Shown here: piece by piece, positions 1 through 6,384 of the stretch | How the letters are laid out: the number at the start of each line of letters is the position of its first letter | Position numbering within the stretch: position 1 is the first letter of the stretch | DNA from: Bacteroidales bacterium UBA4814 | GTDB lineage: Bacteria > Bacteroidota > Bacteroidia > Bacteroidales > UBA7960 | Length of the DNA: 60,214 bases | Assembly: GCA_002402465.1 (NCBI GenBank) | Contig: DHFW01000038.1 | Coordinates: 1 to 60,214, forward strand | Direction of reading: 5' to 3' | Translations under genes and position numbers: made by a program | The notes under the pieces: generated by a model | Seen by the model: the letters and a program-made list of their open reading frames with translations, nothing else | Told to the model about the DNA's origin: nothing | Databases searched by the model: none

Positions 1-138
1 AGTTATTTTTGTCGGACACTACTGATTTCTTTAATATAAGTATTTTTTTGAATATTAAAAATTGAATACTGGATTTATTTGGGTGAGCCCAGCTGTAGTT
101 TTCCTTTTCTGAAAATTCATTCCAGCCATTGATTCTGA
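1..138. repeat. Left window edge with possible insertion-element end
   Basis: No coding region is visible. Positions 11-26 read GTCGGACACTACTGAT. The reverse complement of positions 60190-60205 at the other end reads GTCGGATAACAGTGAT, which matches at 12 of 16 positions and lies in inverted orientation. An AT-rich tract follows on the inner side in both cases. Ends of this kind are what one expects when an assembly stops at copies of a dispersed insertion sequence. That reading is inference, because no transposase is in the window. Confidence 0.35.
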
Positions 139-142
139 AAAA

Positions 143-170
143 CAAAAAAAGGGCCGCCAACCGGCGATCC
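143..170 (-). terminator. Possible intrinsic terminator after the FAS1 gene
   Basis: On the minus strand a short GC-rich hairpin (CGCC, loop GGTT, GGCG; plus-strand 155-166) is followed by a T-rich run (plus-strand A run 141-150). It lies about 40 bases after the stop of the FAS1 lipoprotein gene. The stem is only four perfect pairs, so the call is moderate. Confidence 0.4.
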
Positions 171-206
171 TTTGGGGGATATATATGGAATGAAGGGGAT
201 TGCTTA

Positions 207-1271
207 TTACAGCACTGGAAGAATTACGCGGTCAATTACGTGTACCACCCCATTGGTTGCCTGCACATTTACCAGCGAAGTGATAATGTTTGATACGCGG
301 TCGTTGGCGTCAGTAATGGAGAAGTTGCTGGTGTTCACGTTGAATGTACCGTTCAGTGTGGGTACCGATCCGCTTACCAAATCACTCGAAAATACGCGTC
401 CTTCAACAACGTGGTAAAGCAATACCTGGGTAAGAACATCTACAGGAATGTCGTCGAGGCTGCTGGCACCAAGCTCACCCAGAAGGGCTACAAAAGCATC
501 GTTGGTGGGAGCAAACACGGTGAAGGGACCACCTGTGGCAAGCACATCAACCAGGTCGGCTTTAATAACAGCCTGCACCAGGATTGAGAATTCGGGGGCG
601 AAGCTCAGGGCAAGTTCCACCAGGTTCATGGTTGGGGGGAAGATCACCTTGTCGATAGCGTGAATGACACCATTGCGGGCTTTAATGTCGGCCATGATAA
701 CCTGGGCGTCATTAACGAAAACACCATTGTCAAGGTTAATTTCTACAGCAGCGCCATTGGCAGTGGGTTCAAAACCATTCGAAAGGTCAAAGCTGTAAAC
801 TATGCCAGAAACTACGTGGTAAAGAAGAATCTCATGGAGGTTGGGTACTGAAGAAATGTTATTGGGGTACAGACCCAAGGCGGCGAAAGCCTCATCGGTG
901 GGAGCAAAAACAGTTAAACGGTTCGAAGAAACAACACTAGCCAGACCAGTGCGTGCAAGGGCTACATTAAGGGTGCTGAAAGTAGGATTTTTTGTCCTAT
1001 TAATTACTTGGGCACCTTTTTCATCAATAATTTCGGTATAATCCACACCATTCATAATATACTCGCTGCCATCTTCGTCAATGCCATTTTGCTGGCCTGA
1101 GGTTTCAAAGCTTGCAAGTTTTTCCAGAATGTTCAATTCAGTTGATCCGGGAAAGGCCACTGAGTCAACTTCATCTTTGCTGCAGGAAGCAACAAAAATA
1201 CCAAGAGCGATAACAAGACCAAAGCGCAGGGAGCTGGAGCGATTCACGAGGTTCAAAATTTGTTTTTTCAT
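207..1271 (-). CDS. Surface lipoprotein with two FAS1 (fasciclin) domains
   Basis: The ATG at 1271 gives a 354-residue protein beginning MKKQILNLVNRSSS. It has a hydrophobic signal segment and a lipobox ending FVASC at about residue 30, so it should be lipidated and exported. An in-frame upstream start would only add residues before the basic signal region. Two FAS1 repeats follow, roughly residues 90-210 and 220-354. Each has the H1-type motif (LTVFAPTDEAF and FTVFAPTNDAF) and ends in a VIHAIDKVI/VVHVIDRVI block. FAS1 domains mediate adhesion to proteins or polysaccharides at the cell surface. In Bacteroidota such lipoproteins are common and sometimes accompany SusD-type loci, but no such locus is visible here. 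The specific ligand cannot be inferred. Confidence 0.9.
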   Translation of the reverse strand: MKKQILNLVNRSSSLRFGLVIALGIFVASCSKDEVDSVAFPGSTELNILEKLASFETSGQQNGIDEDGSEYIMNGVDYTEIIDEKGAQVINRTKNPTFSTLNVALARTGLASVVSSNRLTVFAPTDEAFAALGLYPNNISSVPNLHEILLYHVVSGIVYSFDLSNGFEPTANGAAVEINLDNGVFVNDAQVIMADIKARNGVIHAIDKVIFPPTMNLVELALSFAPEFSILVQAVIKADLVDVLATGGPFTVFAPTNDAFVALLGELGASSLDDIPVDVLTQVLLYHVVEGRVFSSDLVSGSVPTLNGTFNVNTSNFSITDANDRVSNIITSLVNVQATNGVVHVIDRVILPVL

Positions 1272-1430
1272 TGTGTGGGTTTTTAAGGTTTGAATTTTTG
1301 GGTTTGTTTGATCAGTAAACAGCAAGTGTTTCAGTTTTGTTTAATAAAAAATGAAAAAAATTAAACAAAAAATTTAAAAATATTGAAATACAGTAATTTA
1401 AATGTGAAATAAAATCTGGAGGTTGGATTG
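1272..1430. other. AT-rich spacer upstream of FAS1 gene
   Basis: This very AT-rich stretch must hold the promoter of the minus-strand FAS1 gene. I could not identify a convincing TAnnTTTG box. No ORF or RNA gene was recognised. The wider non-coding stretch 1272-1681 also contains the palindromes listed separately. Confidence 0.4.
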
Positions 1431-1459
1431 TCAGGGCGCGACTCCAAGTCGCACCCTGA
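1431..1459. repeat. REP-like palindrome
   Basis: TCAGGG-c-GCGACT (1431-1443) pairs with AGTCGC-a-CCCTGA (1447-1459): twelve perfect pairs, one internal mismatch and a 3-base loop. It is not followed by a T run, so it is not an intrinsic terminator. It lies at the edge of the RHS relic islet and resembles a dispersed REP-type palindrome. Confidence 0.7.
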
Positions 1460-1487
1460 TTAATGCACATAATCAAATTCTAACTTC

Positions 1488-1552
1488 AACCGTGTTTAAG
1501 CCGTATTTAAACCGTTTTAAAACGGTTGAAACACGGTTGAAATACGGTTTAA
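1488..1552. repeat. Six-site palindromic array with exact 11-bp period
   Basis: Three forward sites, CCGTGTTT (1490), CCGTATTT (1501) and CCGTTTT (1512), are followed by three inverted sites, AAAACGG (1519), AAACACGG (1529) and AAATACGG (1540). Start-to-start spacing within the forward set, and end-to-end spacing within the inverted set, is 11 bp. The centre (1510-1527) is a perfect 18-bp palindrome. The array could be a multi-site operator or a foldback element. No regulator gene adjoins it. Confidence 0.75.
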
Positions 1553-1681
1553 CTATGAAGATGGTATTCCCGAACCACCTCCCGACTTCGTTTCGCTCAG
1601 CGGGGGCTTTTATCCATAATCCATTTTTCACTTTCAATTTTTCTTCCTATTATTACAAACCAAAACCCACAATCCACCAAC

Positions 1682-1966
1682 ATGACCGAAGAGATCACAG
1701 CTACCAGGTCAACCGACTACTACCCCTTCGGCATGCTCATACCCAGCCTTAGCACCAGCAACACCCTGGGCGCCCTGAAAGACAACCGATACCTTTATAA
1801 CGGCAAATTGGAGCGCAGCGGAAATCCCGACCCTTCGGGAGAGTTTAATGATGATTTTGTTTTAAATTGGTATGTTTATCCCGTTTTTATCGGGAATTAC
1901 GGGGTAAAGTTTTATGACCCGCAGATTGCACGGTGGCATAGTGTGGACCCGTTGGCGGAAATCCCC
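1682..1966 (+). pseudogene. Relic of RHS repeat-associated core domain (C-terminal part)
   Basis: The translation contains landmarks of the RHS core of Bacteroidota: DYYPFGMLIP, RYLYNGK, LNWY, then KFYDPQIARWHSVDPLAE. This is the conserved end of the core, where polymorphic toxins normally lose homology. Here it has no N-terminal YD repeats and no credible C-terminal toxin. The spacing between YNGK and FYDPQ is enlarged by two small palindromes, TCCCGA/TCGGGA at 1825-1840 and TCCCG/CGGGA at 1879-1895, that are not part of the family pattern. I read it as a non-functional fragment. It could in principle be a donor cassette for recombination with a full RHS gene elsewhere. Confidence 0.75.
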
Positions 1967-2095
1967 CTGATTTATAAACCCCTTCTTCAAGAACCAATAA
2001 TTTCCAGCAGTACCGATTTTCCCCTTTCGGGTAGTGTTTCCACTTCCCGGAACCGTTGAAGCAGTTCTGAGTTTTTCAGGCCTTCTTTTGAAATT

Positions 2096-2425
2096 TCATA
2101 AGCCAGCCAGTTTTAGCAGGGTATCAAGTTCCTTATCTGAAATATTTTCTTTTCCCTCTTTATCATAAATGGAAAGCAGATAAACAGATCCGGCCACCAC
2201 TTTAACACATGTAATAACCCTGCTACCACTGCTTTTCCCTTTACCTTTGGAAGCAATTGACATACGTATTTTATAGCAGTCCTTACCAAGGGGCTGTCCT
2301 TGAATGGGTTCCGAATTAAGTGATTTTATTAAAGTTAAAAAATCACCTTTTAATGATGGGTACTTTTTAGAGAGCTTTTTAAGTTGCCTGGCAAAAAAGT
2401 CGGTGGTATAAATATTAAAGTTCAT
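2096..2425 (-). CDS. Type II toxin, RelE/ParE superfamily (HigB-like)
   Basis: This 109-residue protein has the compact alpha/beta layout of RelE/ParE toxins. It has an N-terminal YTTDFFARQLKKLSKKYPSL helix region, a middle GKDCYKIRMSI strand followed by a basic KGKGKSSGSRVI stretch, and a VYLLSIYDKEGKENIS tail. Members cleave mRNA on ribosomes or inhibit gyrase, and this family cannot be assigned to one activity from sequence alone. Its start overlaps the end of the upstream antitoxin gene by 11 bases, the usual translationally coupled antitoxin-toxin order. It sits between two RHS relics, pointing the opposite way. Confidence 0.85.
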   Translation of the reverse strand: MNFNIYTTDFFARQLKKLSKKYPSLKGDFLTLIKSLNSEPIQGQPLGKDCYKIRMSIASKGKGKSSGSRVITCVKVVAGSVYLLSIYDKEGKENISDKELDTLLKLAGL

Positions 2426-2624
2426 TTGCTAACTGCTCTGCCGTCTTTAATTTTATTTCACCTGTTAAATGTTGCTCAACCTGCTCAAGAGAAATTATAG
2501 TCCCTTCGACAAATTCTTTATCTTTTTGAGAAAGCTTTTGTACTTTTTTAAATCCAAGGTTATTTACCAACTCTAAAAAGAAGTTGACTTTATTGTCAGG
2601 GATATCTATTACAATTCTTTGCAT
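2415..2624 (-). CDS. Putative antitoxin partner of the RelE/ParE toxin
   Basis: The ATG at 2624 gives 69 residues, MQRIVIDIPDNKVNFFLELV onward. A longer frame upstream has a low-complexity start and is unlikely. The opening strand followed by a helix (residues 10-25) and an acidic C-terminal half ending in KTAEQLANEL resembles the small antitoxins found with HigB/RelE toxins in Bacteroidota. No clear HTH or AbrB fold can be called. The assignment rests on size, order and the 11-base overlap with the toxin gene. Confidence 0.7.
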   Translation of the reverse strand: MQRIVIDIPDNKVNFFLELVNNLGFKKVQKLSQKDKEFVEGTIISLEQVEQHLTGEIKLKTAEQLANEL

Positions 2625-2783
2625 AACTGATAATTTTTTGAAGCATATTTTAAAATTATGCCGAAAACAATTGCCAAAAAAGCTTAACAAATTTACAAAA
2701 CTTTGCCTCAAGTTGCAAGTACCCGGCAGCTCTGACTTGCCTTGCGCAGCGCATTAAAATAAAAAATTCCCTTTTCCCACGCT

Positions 2784-2833
2784 GAGCGGAATTTGTATTT
2801 CCGCTCTGAACATAGCAGAATTTGCAATTCTGC
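2784..2833. repeat. Two adjacent palindromes (REP-like)
   Basis: GAGCGGA (2784-2790) pairs with TCCGCTC (2800-2806). GCAGAATT (2815-2822) pairs with AATTCTGC (2826-2833) across a 3-base loop. Neither is followed by a T run. They lie between the first TA module and the second RHS relic, in a 250-base stretch with no gene. Confidence 0.7.
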
Positions 2834-2875
2834 AAAAAATGGATAGCTTGCTAAACCAAGCCAAATAAAGGTGAA

Positions 2876-3036
2876 ATGATCAACTACACCTACACAGCTT
2901 CAGGAGCAAAATTAAGGCAGCAGTTGGAAACCGCAGATGGCCGTGGCGGCATTTCTACCCGCCGCGACTACGCCGGGCCGTTTGTGTTTGTAAACAATGC
3001 CCCGGGCTGGTTTAGCACGCCGCACGGGCAATTATT
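2876..3036 (+). pseudogene. Relic of RHS/YD-repeat region
   Basis: The frame reads INYTYTASGAKLRQQL, then STRRDYAGPFVFVNNAPGWFSTPHGQLF. This is the segment that lies upstream of the RHS core in Bacteroidota RHS proteins (YTYTA-G-KLR followed by a DY-G-FVY-N segment and TP-GR). Similarity stops abruptly at about 3036, inside the 3' end of the opposite-strand toxin gene. The fragment therefore appears to have been cut by arrival of the second TA module. Its start codon is not meaningful. Confidence 0.7.
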
Positions 3037-3298
3037 TGTAAATATTTCTCCGGTGGCCTATCCTTATTACTTCAACGGTTAATATTTGATCGAAAACATC
3101 ATAAATGATCCTGTAATTCCCTTGCCTAACCCTGTAGCCGGGCCTTCCTTTTAATCTTTGGCTACCTGCCGGCCGGGGGTTCTCAGCAAGACTGAGAATT
3201 TTAGCTTTTACTGATTTATACTCTCTTTTATACTCTCTGGCAGGCAAAGCCTCAAGCTGCTTGATGGCACCCCTTAATATTCTAATTTGCCAGGTCAT
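3032..3298 (-). CDS. Type II toxin, RelE/ParE superfamily
   Basis: This 88-residue protein begins MTWQIRILRGAIKQLEALP. It shows the classical RelE/ParE pattern: an N-terminal helix pair, LAENPRPAGSQRLKGRPGYRV in the middle, then YRIIYDVFDQILTVEVIRIG and the basic HRRNIYK tail. The arginine-rich strand and the C-terminal H-R pair fit mRNA-interferase or StbE-type toxins. Its start overlaps the antitoxin stop by 17 bases. Its 3' end coincides with the break point in the RHS relic on the other strand. Confidence 0.88.
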   Translation of the reverse strand: MTWQIRILRGAIKQLEALPAREYKREYKSVKAKILSLAENPRPAGSQRLKGRPGYRVRQGNYRIIYDVFDQILTVEVIRIGHRRNIYK

Positions 3299-3488
3299 TT
3301 CTTACCGATTCTATCATTTTAAAGGCTTCTTCAGCTAAAACTGAATCTTCACCGCTTTTCCTGGCTTCGTCATAAGTTTTGATATCCTCCAGTTCCTCGA
3401 GAGCATCGAGCATTTTATTGTAGTCACGGATTGGCAAAATAACGCTTACCCGTTTGCCCTTATCGTTGGTAATAAATTGAGTTTTCAT
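3282..3488 (-). CDS. Antitoxin (RelB/Phd-like) of second TA pair
   Basis: This 68-residue protein begins MKTQFITNDKGKRVSVILPI. A short N-terminal beta/helix DNA-binding-like segment is followed by a Glu/Asp-rich helix, DYNKMLDALEELEDIKTYDE. The tail probably wraps the toxin. The family is the small RelB/Phd-like antitoxin that commonly precedes RelE toxins. The genes are coupled by a 17-base overlap, antitoxin first. Pairs of this type usually repress their own promoter, which would lie just above 3490. Confidence 0.82.
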   Translation of the reverse strand: MKTQFITNDKGKRVSVILPIRDYNKMLDALEELEDIKTYDEARKSGEDSVLAEEAFKMIESVRNDLAN

Positions 3489-3597
3489 TTAATCTAATTT
3501 TTAATCTGCTTAAAAAACGTTTATAAGAAAGCCTTTTCAAATTTTAAAAAAAACCTCAAAAACCCAACCATACTTCCGGCTACCGATATTACGGGGC

Positions 3598-3677
3598 GCT
3601 GCCGCTTTTTCCTGCACCCTGAGCCCTGAGCTAATTCCTACCTGCTACCGCTTCTTCCTGAGCACTGCGCCCTGCGC
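3598..3677. repeat. 34-bp imperfect direct repeat
   Basis: Copies at 3598-3631 and 3644-3677 match at 27 of 34 positions and share the elements CCGCTT-TTCCTG and GCCCTG-GC. They fill the spacer ahead of hydF together with an AT-rich tract at 3489-3560. No ORF was recognised in this 220-base gap. Confidence 0.6.
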
Positions 3678-3702
3678 TTTTCTTCCAACTCATTTTTTTC
3701 GG

Positions 3703-3710
3703 TATCTTTG
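3703..3710 (+). promoter_or_regulatory. Putative -7 box (TATCTTTG) for hydF
   Basis: TATCTTTG matches the Bacteroidota -7 consensus TAnnTTTG and ends 18 bases before the ATG at 3729. A clear -33 TTG was not found at the expected spacing. It overlaps an in-frame TTG at 3708, which argues against that TTG as the start of hydF. Confidence 0.5.
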
Positions 3711-3728
3711 CACCTGATTAAAAAAGCT

Positions 3729-4958
3729 ATGGCAAAAGGCAGGGAATCCAAACCGCATATCGGCATTTTTGGGCGGCGCAACAACGGCAAAAGCTCGTTT
3801 ATCAATGCGCTGGCCGGGCAGGACATTGCCATTGTGTCGGATGTACCTGGAACCACCACCGACCCGGTGCGCAAATCCATTGAGATTCCGGGCATTGGTC
3901 CGGCCATTTTGGTTGACACCGCCGGAATTGACGACACCGGCGAGCTGGGGGCCAAGCGCGTCAGCCGATCGCTTTCCGTCTTGCGAACGGTAGATTTGGC
4001 CATTTTGGTCATTACGAATAATGCTTTTGAAGAATACGAGAAAAAGCTGGTAATGGCCTTCCGCGATCATAATGTGCCTTTTGTTGTGATACATAATAAG
4101 TCTGACCTGGTTCCCCTTAGCGGGAAGCTGAAGGAACGTCTTTTAATGGAGTTCAGTGCAATGACACTGGAGTTCTGTGCCCTGCACCCGCAAAATGTGG
4201 AAGAGGTGATCGCAGCCCTTCGGCAAACCATGCCCGAAACGGCCTATAGCTCCAACAGCTTGCTGGGCGACCTGCTGAGCTATGGCGACCTGGTGCTGCT
4301 GATCACTCCCATTGATATTGAAGCCCCTGAAGGACGACTAATCCTGCCACAGGTGCAGGCCATCCGTGATATTCTCGATAATGACTGCACTGCCGTGGTG
4401 GTGAAGGAAAAAGAGGTGGATGCCCTTTTGAAGGTGCTGCAGCCCCGGCCCAAGCTGGTGGTGACCGACAGCCAGGTATTTCTCAAGGCCGATGCATCGG
4501 TGCCAAAAGACATCCCGCTTACCAGCTTCAGCATAATGCTGGCCCGTTATAAGGGCGACTTTGAAAACTATTTGAAGGGCACTCCAAAGATCGCCGAACT
4601 GAAAGATGGCGACCGGGTGCTTATCCTTGAGTCGTGCACCCACCATGTATCGTGCGATGATATTGGCCGTATGAAGATCCCCCGCTGGATGAGCAACTAC
4701 ACCGGCAAAAAGCTTGAGTTCGATGTGGTAGCCGGGCTGGGCGACACCCCGCGACCCATCACCGATTATGCACTGGTGGTGCAATGCGGCGGCTGTGTTA
4801 TTACCCGTAAGCAGGTGGTTGGCAGGCTAAAGGCTGCTGTTGATGCAGGCGTGCCCGTTACTAATTACGGCATGGCCATAGCCTGGATGCATGGCATTTA
4901 CCAGCGGGCCGTGGCGCCTTTTACGAAAGTGGAAAAAGTAGGAGAGAGTTATTTGTGA
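3729..4958 (+). CDS. hydF: [FeFe]-hydrogenase maturation GTPase HydF
   Basis: This 409-residue scaffold protein receives the diiron subcluster built by HydE and HydG and transfers it to apo-HydA. The N-terminal G domain shows P-loop GRRNNGKS (15-22), switch TTTDP, DTAG, and NKSD. A dimerisation region and the C-terminal Fe-S domain follow. The cluster ligands are visible as C303-x-H305 and C353-x2-C356. The residue before C353 is Gln, where the common motif has His (HCxxC). ATG 3729 is preferred over the in-frame TTG at 3708, which lies in the promoter box. hydE follows on the same strand after a 148-base repeat-containing gap. No hydG or hydrogenase structural gene is in the window. Confidence 0.96.
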   Translation: MAKGRESKPHIGIFGRRNNGKSSFINALAGQDIAIVSDVPGTTTDPVRKSIEIPGIGPAILVDTAGIDDTGELGAKRVSRSLSVLRTVDLAILVITNNAFEEYEKKLVMAFRDHNVPFVVIHNKSDLVPLSGKLKERLLMEFSAMTLEFCALHPQNVEEVIAALRQTMPETAYSSNSLLGDLLSYGDLVLLITPIDIEAPEGRLILPQVQAIRDILDNDCTAVVVKEKEVDALLKVLQPRPKLVVTDSQVFLKADASVPKDIPLTSFSIMLARYKGDFENYLKGTPKIAELKDGDRVLILESCTHHVSCDDIGRMKIPRWMSNYTGKKLEFDVVAGLGDTPRPITDYALVVQCGGCVITRKQVVGRLKAAVDAGVPVTNYGMAIAWMHGIYQRAVAPFTKVEKVGESYL

Positions 4959-4973
4959 AATGTAAGTCGGAAG

Positions 4974-4993
4974 CCTGCCTGCCGGCAGGCAGG
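4974..4993. repeat. Perfect 20-bp palindrome, copy 1
   Basis: CCTGCCTGCCGGCAGGCAGG is a perfect palindrome sitting 16 bases after the hydF stop. An identical copy lies at 8643-8662 after the lipoprotein gene. Read in frame it encodes LPAGRQ-like peptides, which can appear in spurious ORFs. Confidence 0.85.
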
Positions 4994-5030
4994 GCAGAAG
5001 TCAGGTCTTTGAATTTTGAACCCCAACCGA

Positions 5031-5100
5031 TCCCGCACTTGCGGGAGAGCTCATGATCCGCTGATTAGCGGAGAATAAACCCCAAACCCCAAACCCCAAA
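5031..5100. repeat. Two small hairpins and an AAACCCC tract before hydE
   Basis: TCCCGCA (5031-5037) pairs with TGCGGGA (5040-5046), and TCCGCT (5057-5062) pairs with AGCGGA (5067-5072). Three consecutive AAACCCC heptamers follow at about 5077-5098 and run up to the start of hydE. There is no T run after the hairpins, so a terminator is not supported. Confidence 0.6.
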
Positions 5101-5106
5101 TCTTAA

Positions 5107-6201
5107 ATGCCAAATAACATTCAACATATCCTCGAAAAAGAAGTCTTCGAAAAGCCCGACCTGGTGGCCTTGTTATCGGCCAATGAGGAGGAGCGCAAAC
5201 TTATTTTTGAGAAAGCTGCAGCCATAAAGGAAGAATACGTGGGCAAGAAGGTGTATTACCGCGGGCTTATCGAGTTTTCGAATATCTGTGGAAAGAACTG
5301 CCTTTATTGCGGCATTCGTGCAGGCAACAAAAACACGCATCGCTACGAGGTGGAAGAGCAGGAGGTGATCGATGCCGCACGCTATGCCTGGGAGAACAAG
5401 TTTGGCAGCGTGGTAATACAGGCTGGTGAGCGTACTGACAAAAAATATGTAAAGCGCATTGAGCGCATTGTGCACGAAATAAAAACCCTGAGCAATGCCG
5501 AACTGGGCATAACCCTTTCGCTGGGCGAGCAAAGCGAGGAGACTTACCGCCGATGGTTTGAGGCTGGGGCGCACCGCTACCTGCTTCGAATTGAAGTGTC
5601 TAATCCTGAGTTGTATCCCAAATACCACCCCCACAACAAAAAGCACGATTACCAGGCCCGCCTCAATTGCCTACACCTGCTGCGCAAGGTGGGTTACCAG
5701 GTAGGCTCCGGGGTAATGATAGGACTGCCATTTCAGACAGTGGAAGACCTGGCCGACGACCTGCTCTTTTTACGCGAACACGACATCGACATGGTGGGCA
5801 TGGGCCCCTACATCGAGCACGAAGACACCCCGCTTTTTAAGTATAAGGACCAGCTCCTGCCAAAAATGGACCGTTTTTACCTTTCGTTGAAAATGGTGGC
5901 CATACTGCGCATCATGATGAAAGACATAAACATTGCCGCCACCACTGCCATGCAGGCCATCGATCCGCTGGGGCGGGAAAAGGCCGTGAAGGTGGGTGCC
6001 AACATTATTATGCCCAACCTCACCCCAACCAAATACCGCGAAGATTATTTGCTTTACGAAGACAAGCCCTGCACCGACGAAGACGCCGAAGAATGCAGCC
6101 GCTGCCTCGAAGCTCGCATTCATATGGCAGGCGGCGAAGTGGGCTATGGCGAATGGGGCGATTCGAAACACTTTGAAAAACGAAAAAAAAAAGAAGATTA
6201 G
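5107..6201 (+). CDS. hydE: [FeFe]-hydrogenase maturase HydE (radical SAM)
   Basis: This 364-residue radical SAM enzyme acts in assembly of the H-cluster diiron subsite, probably on the HydG-derived organometallic iron-CO-CN-cysteine complex. The SAM cluster motif is C61-x3-C65-x2-C68 in LIEFSNICGKNCLYCGIR. Further core features are VIQAGERTD and the glycine-rich GSGVMIGLPFQT. The auxiliary-cluster motif seen in Thermotoga HydE is also present at the C-terminus: C322-x7-C330-x2-C333. Length is normal for the family. Its stop codon TAG lies inside the first units of a purine-rich octamer array. Co-location with hydF makes the function secure. Confidence 0.96.
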   Translation: MPNNIQHILEKEVFEKPDLVALLSANEEERKLIFEKAAAIKEEYVGKKVYYRGLIEFSNICGKNCLYCGIRAGNKNTHRYEVEEQEVIDAARYAWENKFGSVVIQAGERTDKKYVKRIERIVHEIKTLSNAELGITLSLGEQSEETYRRWFEAGAHRYLLRIEVSNPELYPKYHPHNKKHDYQARLNCLHLLRKVGYQVGSGVMIGLPFQTVEDLADDLLFLREHDIDMVGMGPYIEHEDTPLFKYKDQLLPKMDRFYLSLKMVAILRIMMKDINIAATTAMQAIDPLGREKAVKVGANIIMPNLTPTKYREDYLLYEDKPCTDEDAEECSRCLEARIHMAGGEVGYGEWGDSKHFEKRKKKED

Positions 6202-6271
6202 CAGATTAGCAGATTAGCAGATTAGCAGATGAGCAGATTAGCAGATGAGAAGATTAGAAGATTGGAAAATG
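6192..6271 (+). repeat. Purine-rich octamer array (AGCAGATT units), locus 1
   Basis: About ten tandem 8-bp units run from the last codons of hydE into the spacer: AGAAGATT, then AGCAGATT repeated, AGCAGATG, AGAAGATT and GGAAAATG variants. The hydE stop codon (6199-6201) is embedded in the array. Related arrays occur at 26388-26436, 41162-41235 (minus strand) and 49412-49590. Confidence 0.85.
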
Positions 6272-6306
6272 AGAACCTCAACCTTAAACTTCAGACTTTA
6301 AACCCT

Positions 6307-6343
6307 GTCTGCCCACCACAGGCGGGTAATCCGTCAGGCAGAC
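6307..6343. repeat. Inverted repeat GTCTGCC...GGCAGAC
   Basis: GTCTGCC (6307-6313) pairs with GGCAGAC (6337-6343) across 23 bases. Two near-identical 14-mers, CTGAAACTTTAAAC (6343-6356) and CTGAAACTTTGAAC (6366-6379), follow and run up to the flavoprotein start. No terminator-type T run is present. Confidence 0.6.
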
Positions 6344-6384
6344 TGAAACTTTAAACATGGAAACCTGAAACTTTGAACCAAGTT

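Noticed and set aside
5077..5100. Telomere- or G-quadruplex-type AAACCCC repeat
   Set aside because: Only three units are present, in the middle of a chromosomal contig. It is listed as a small repeat only.
6192..6271. CRISPR array
   Set aside because: The 8-bp units are contiguous, degenerate and have no spacers. No cas genes are present.
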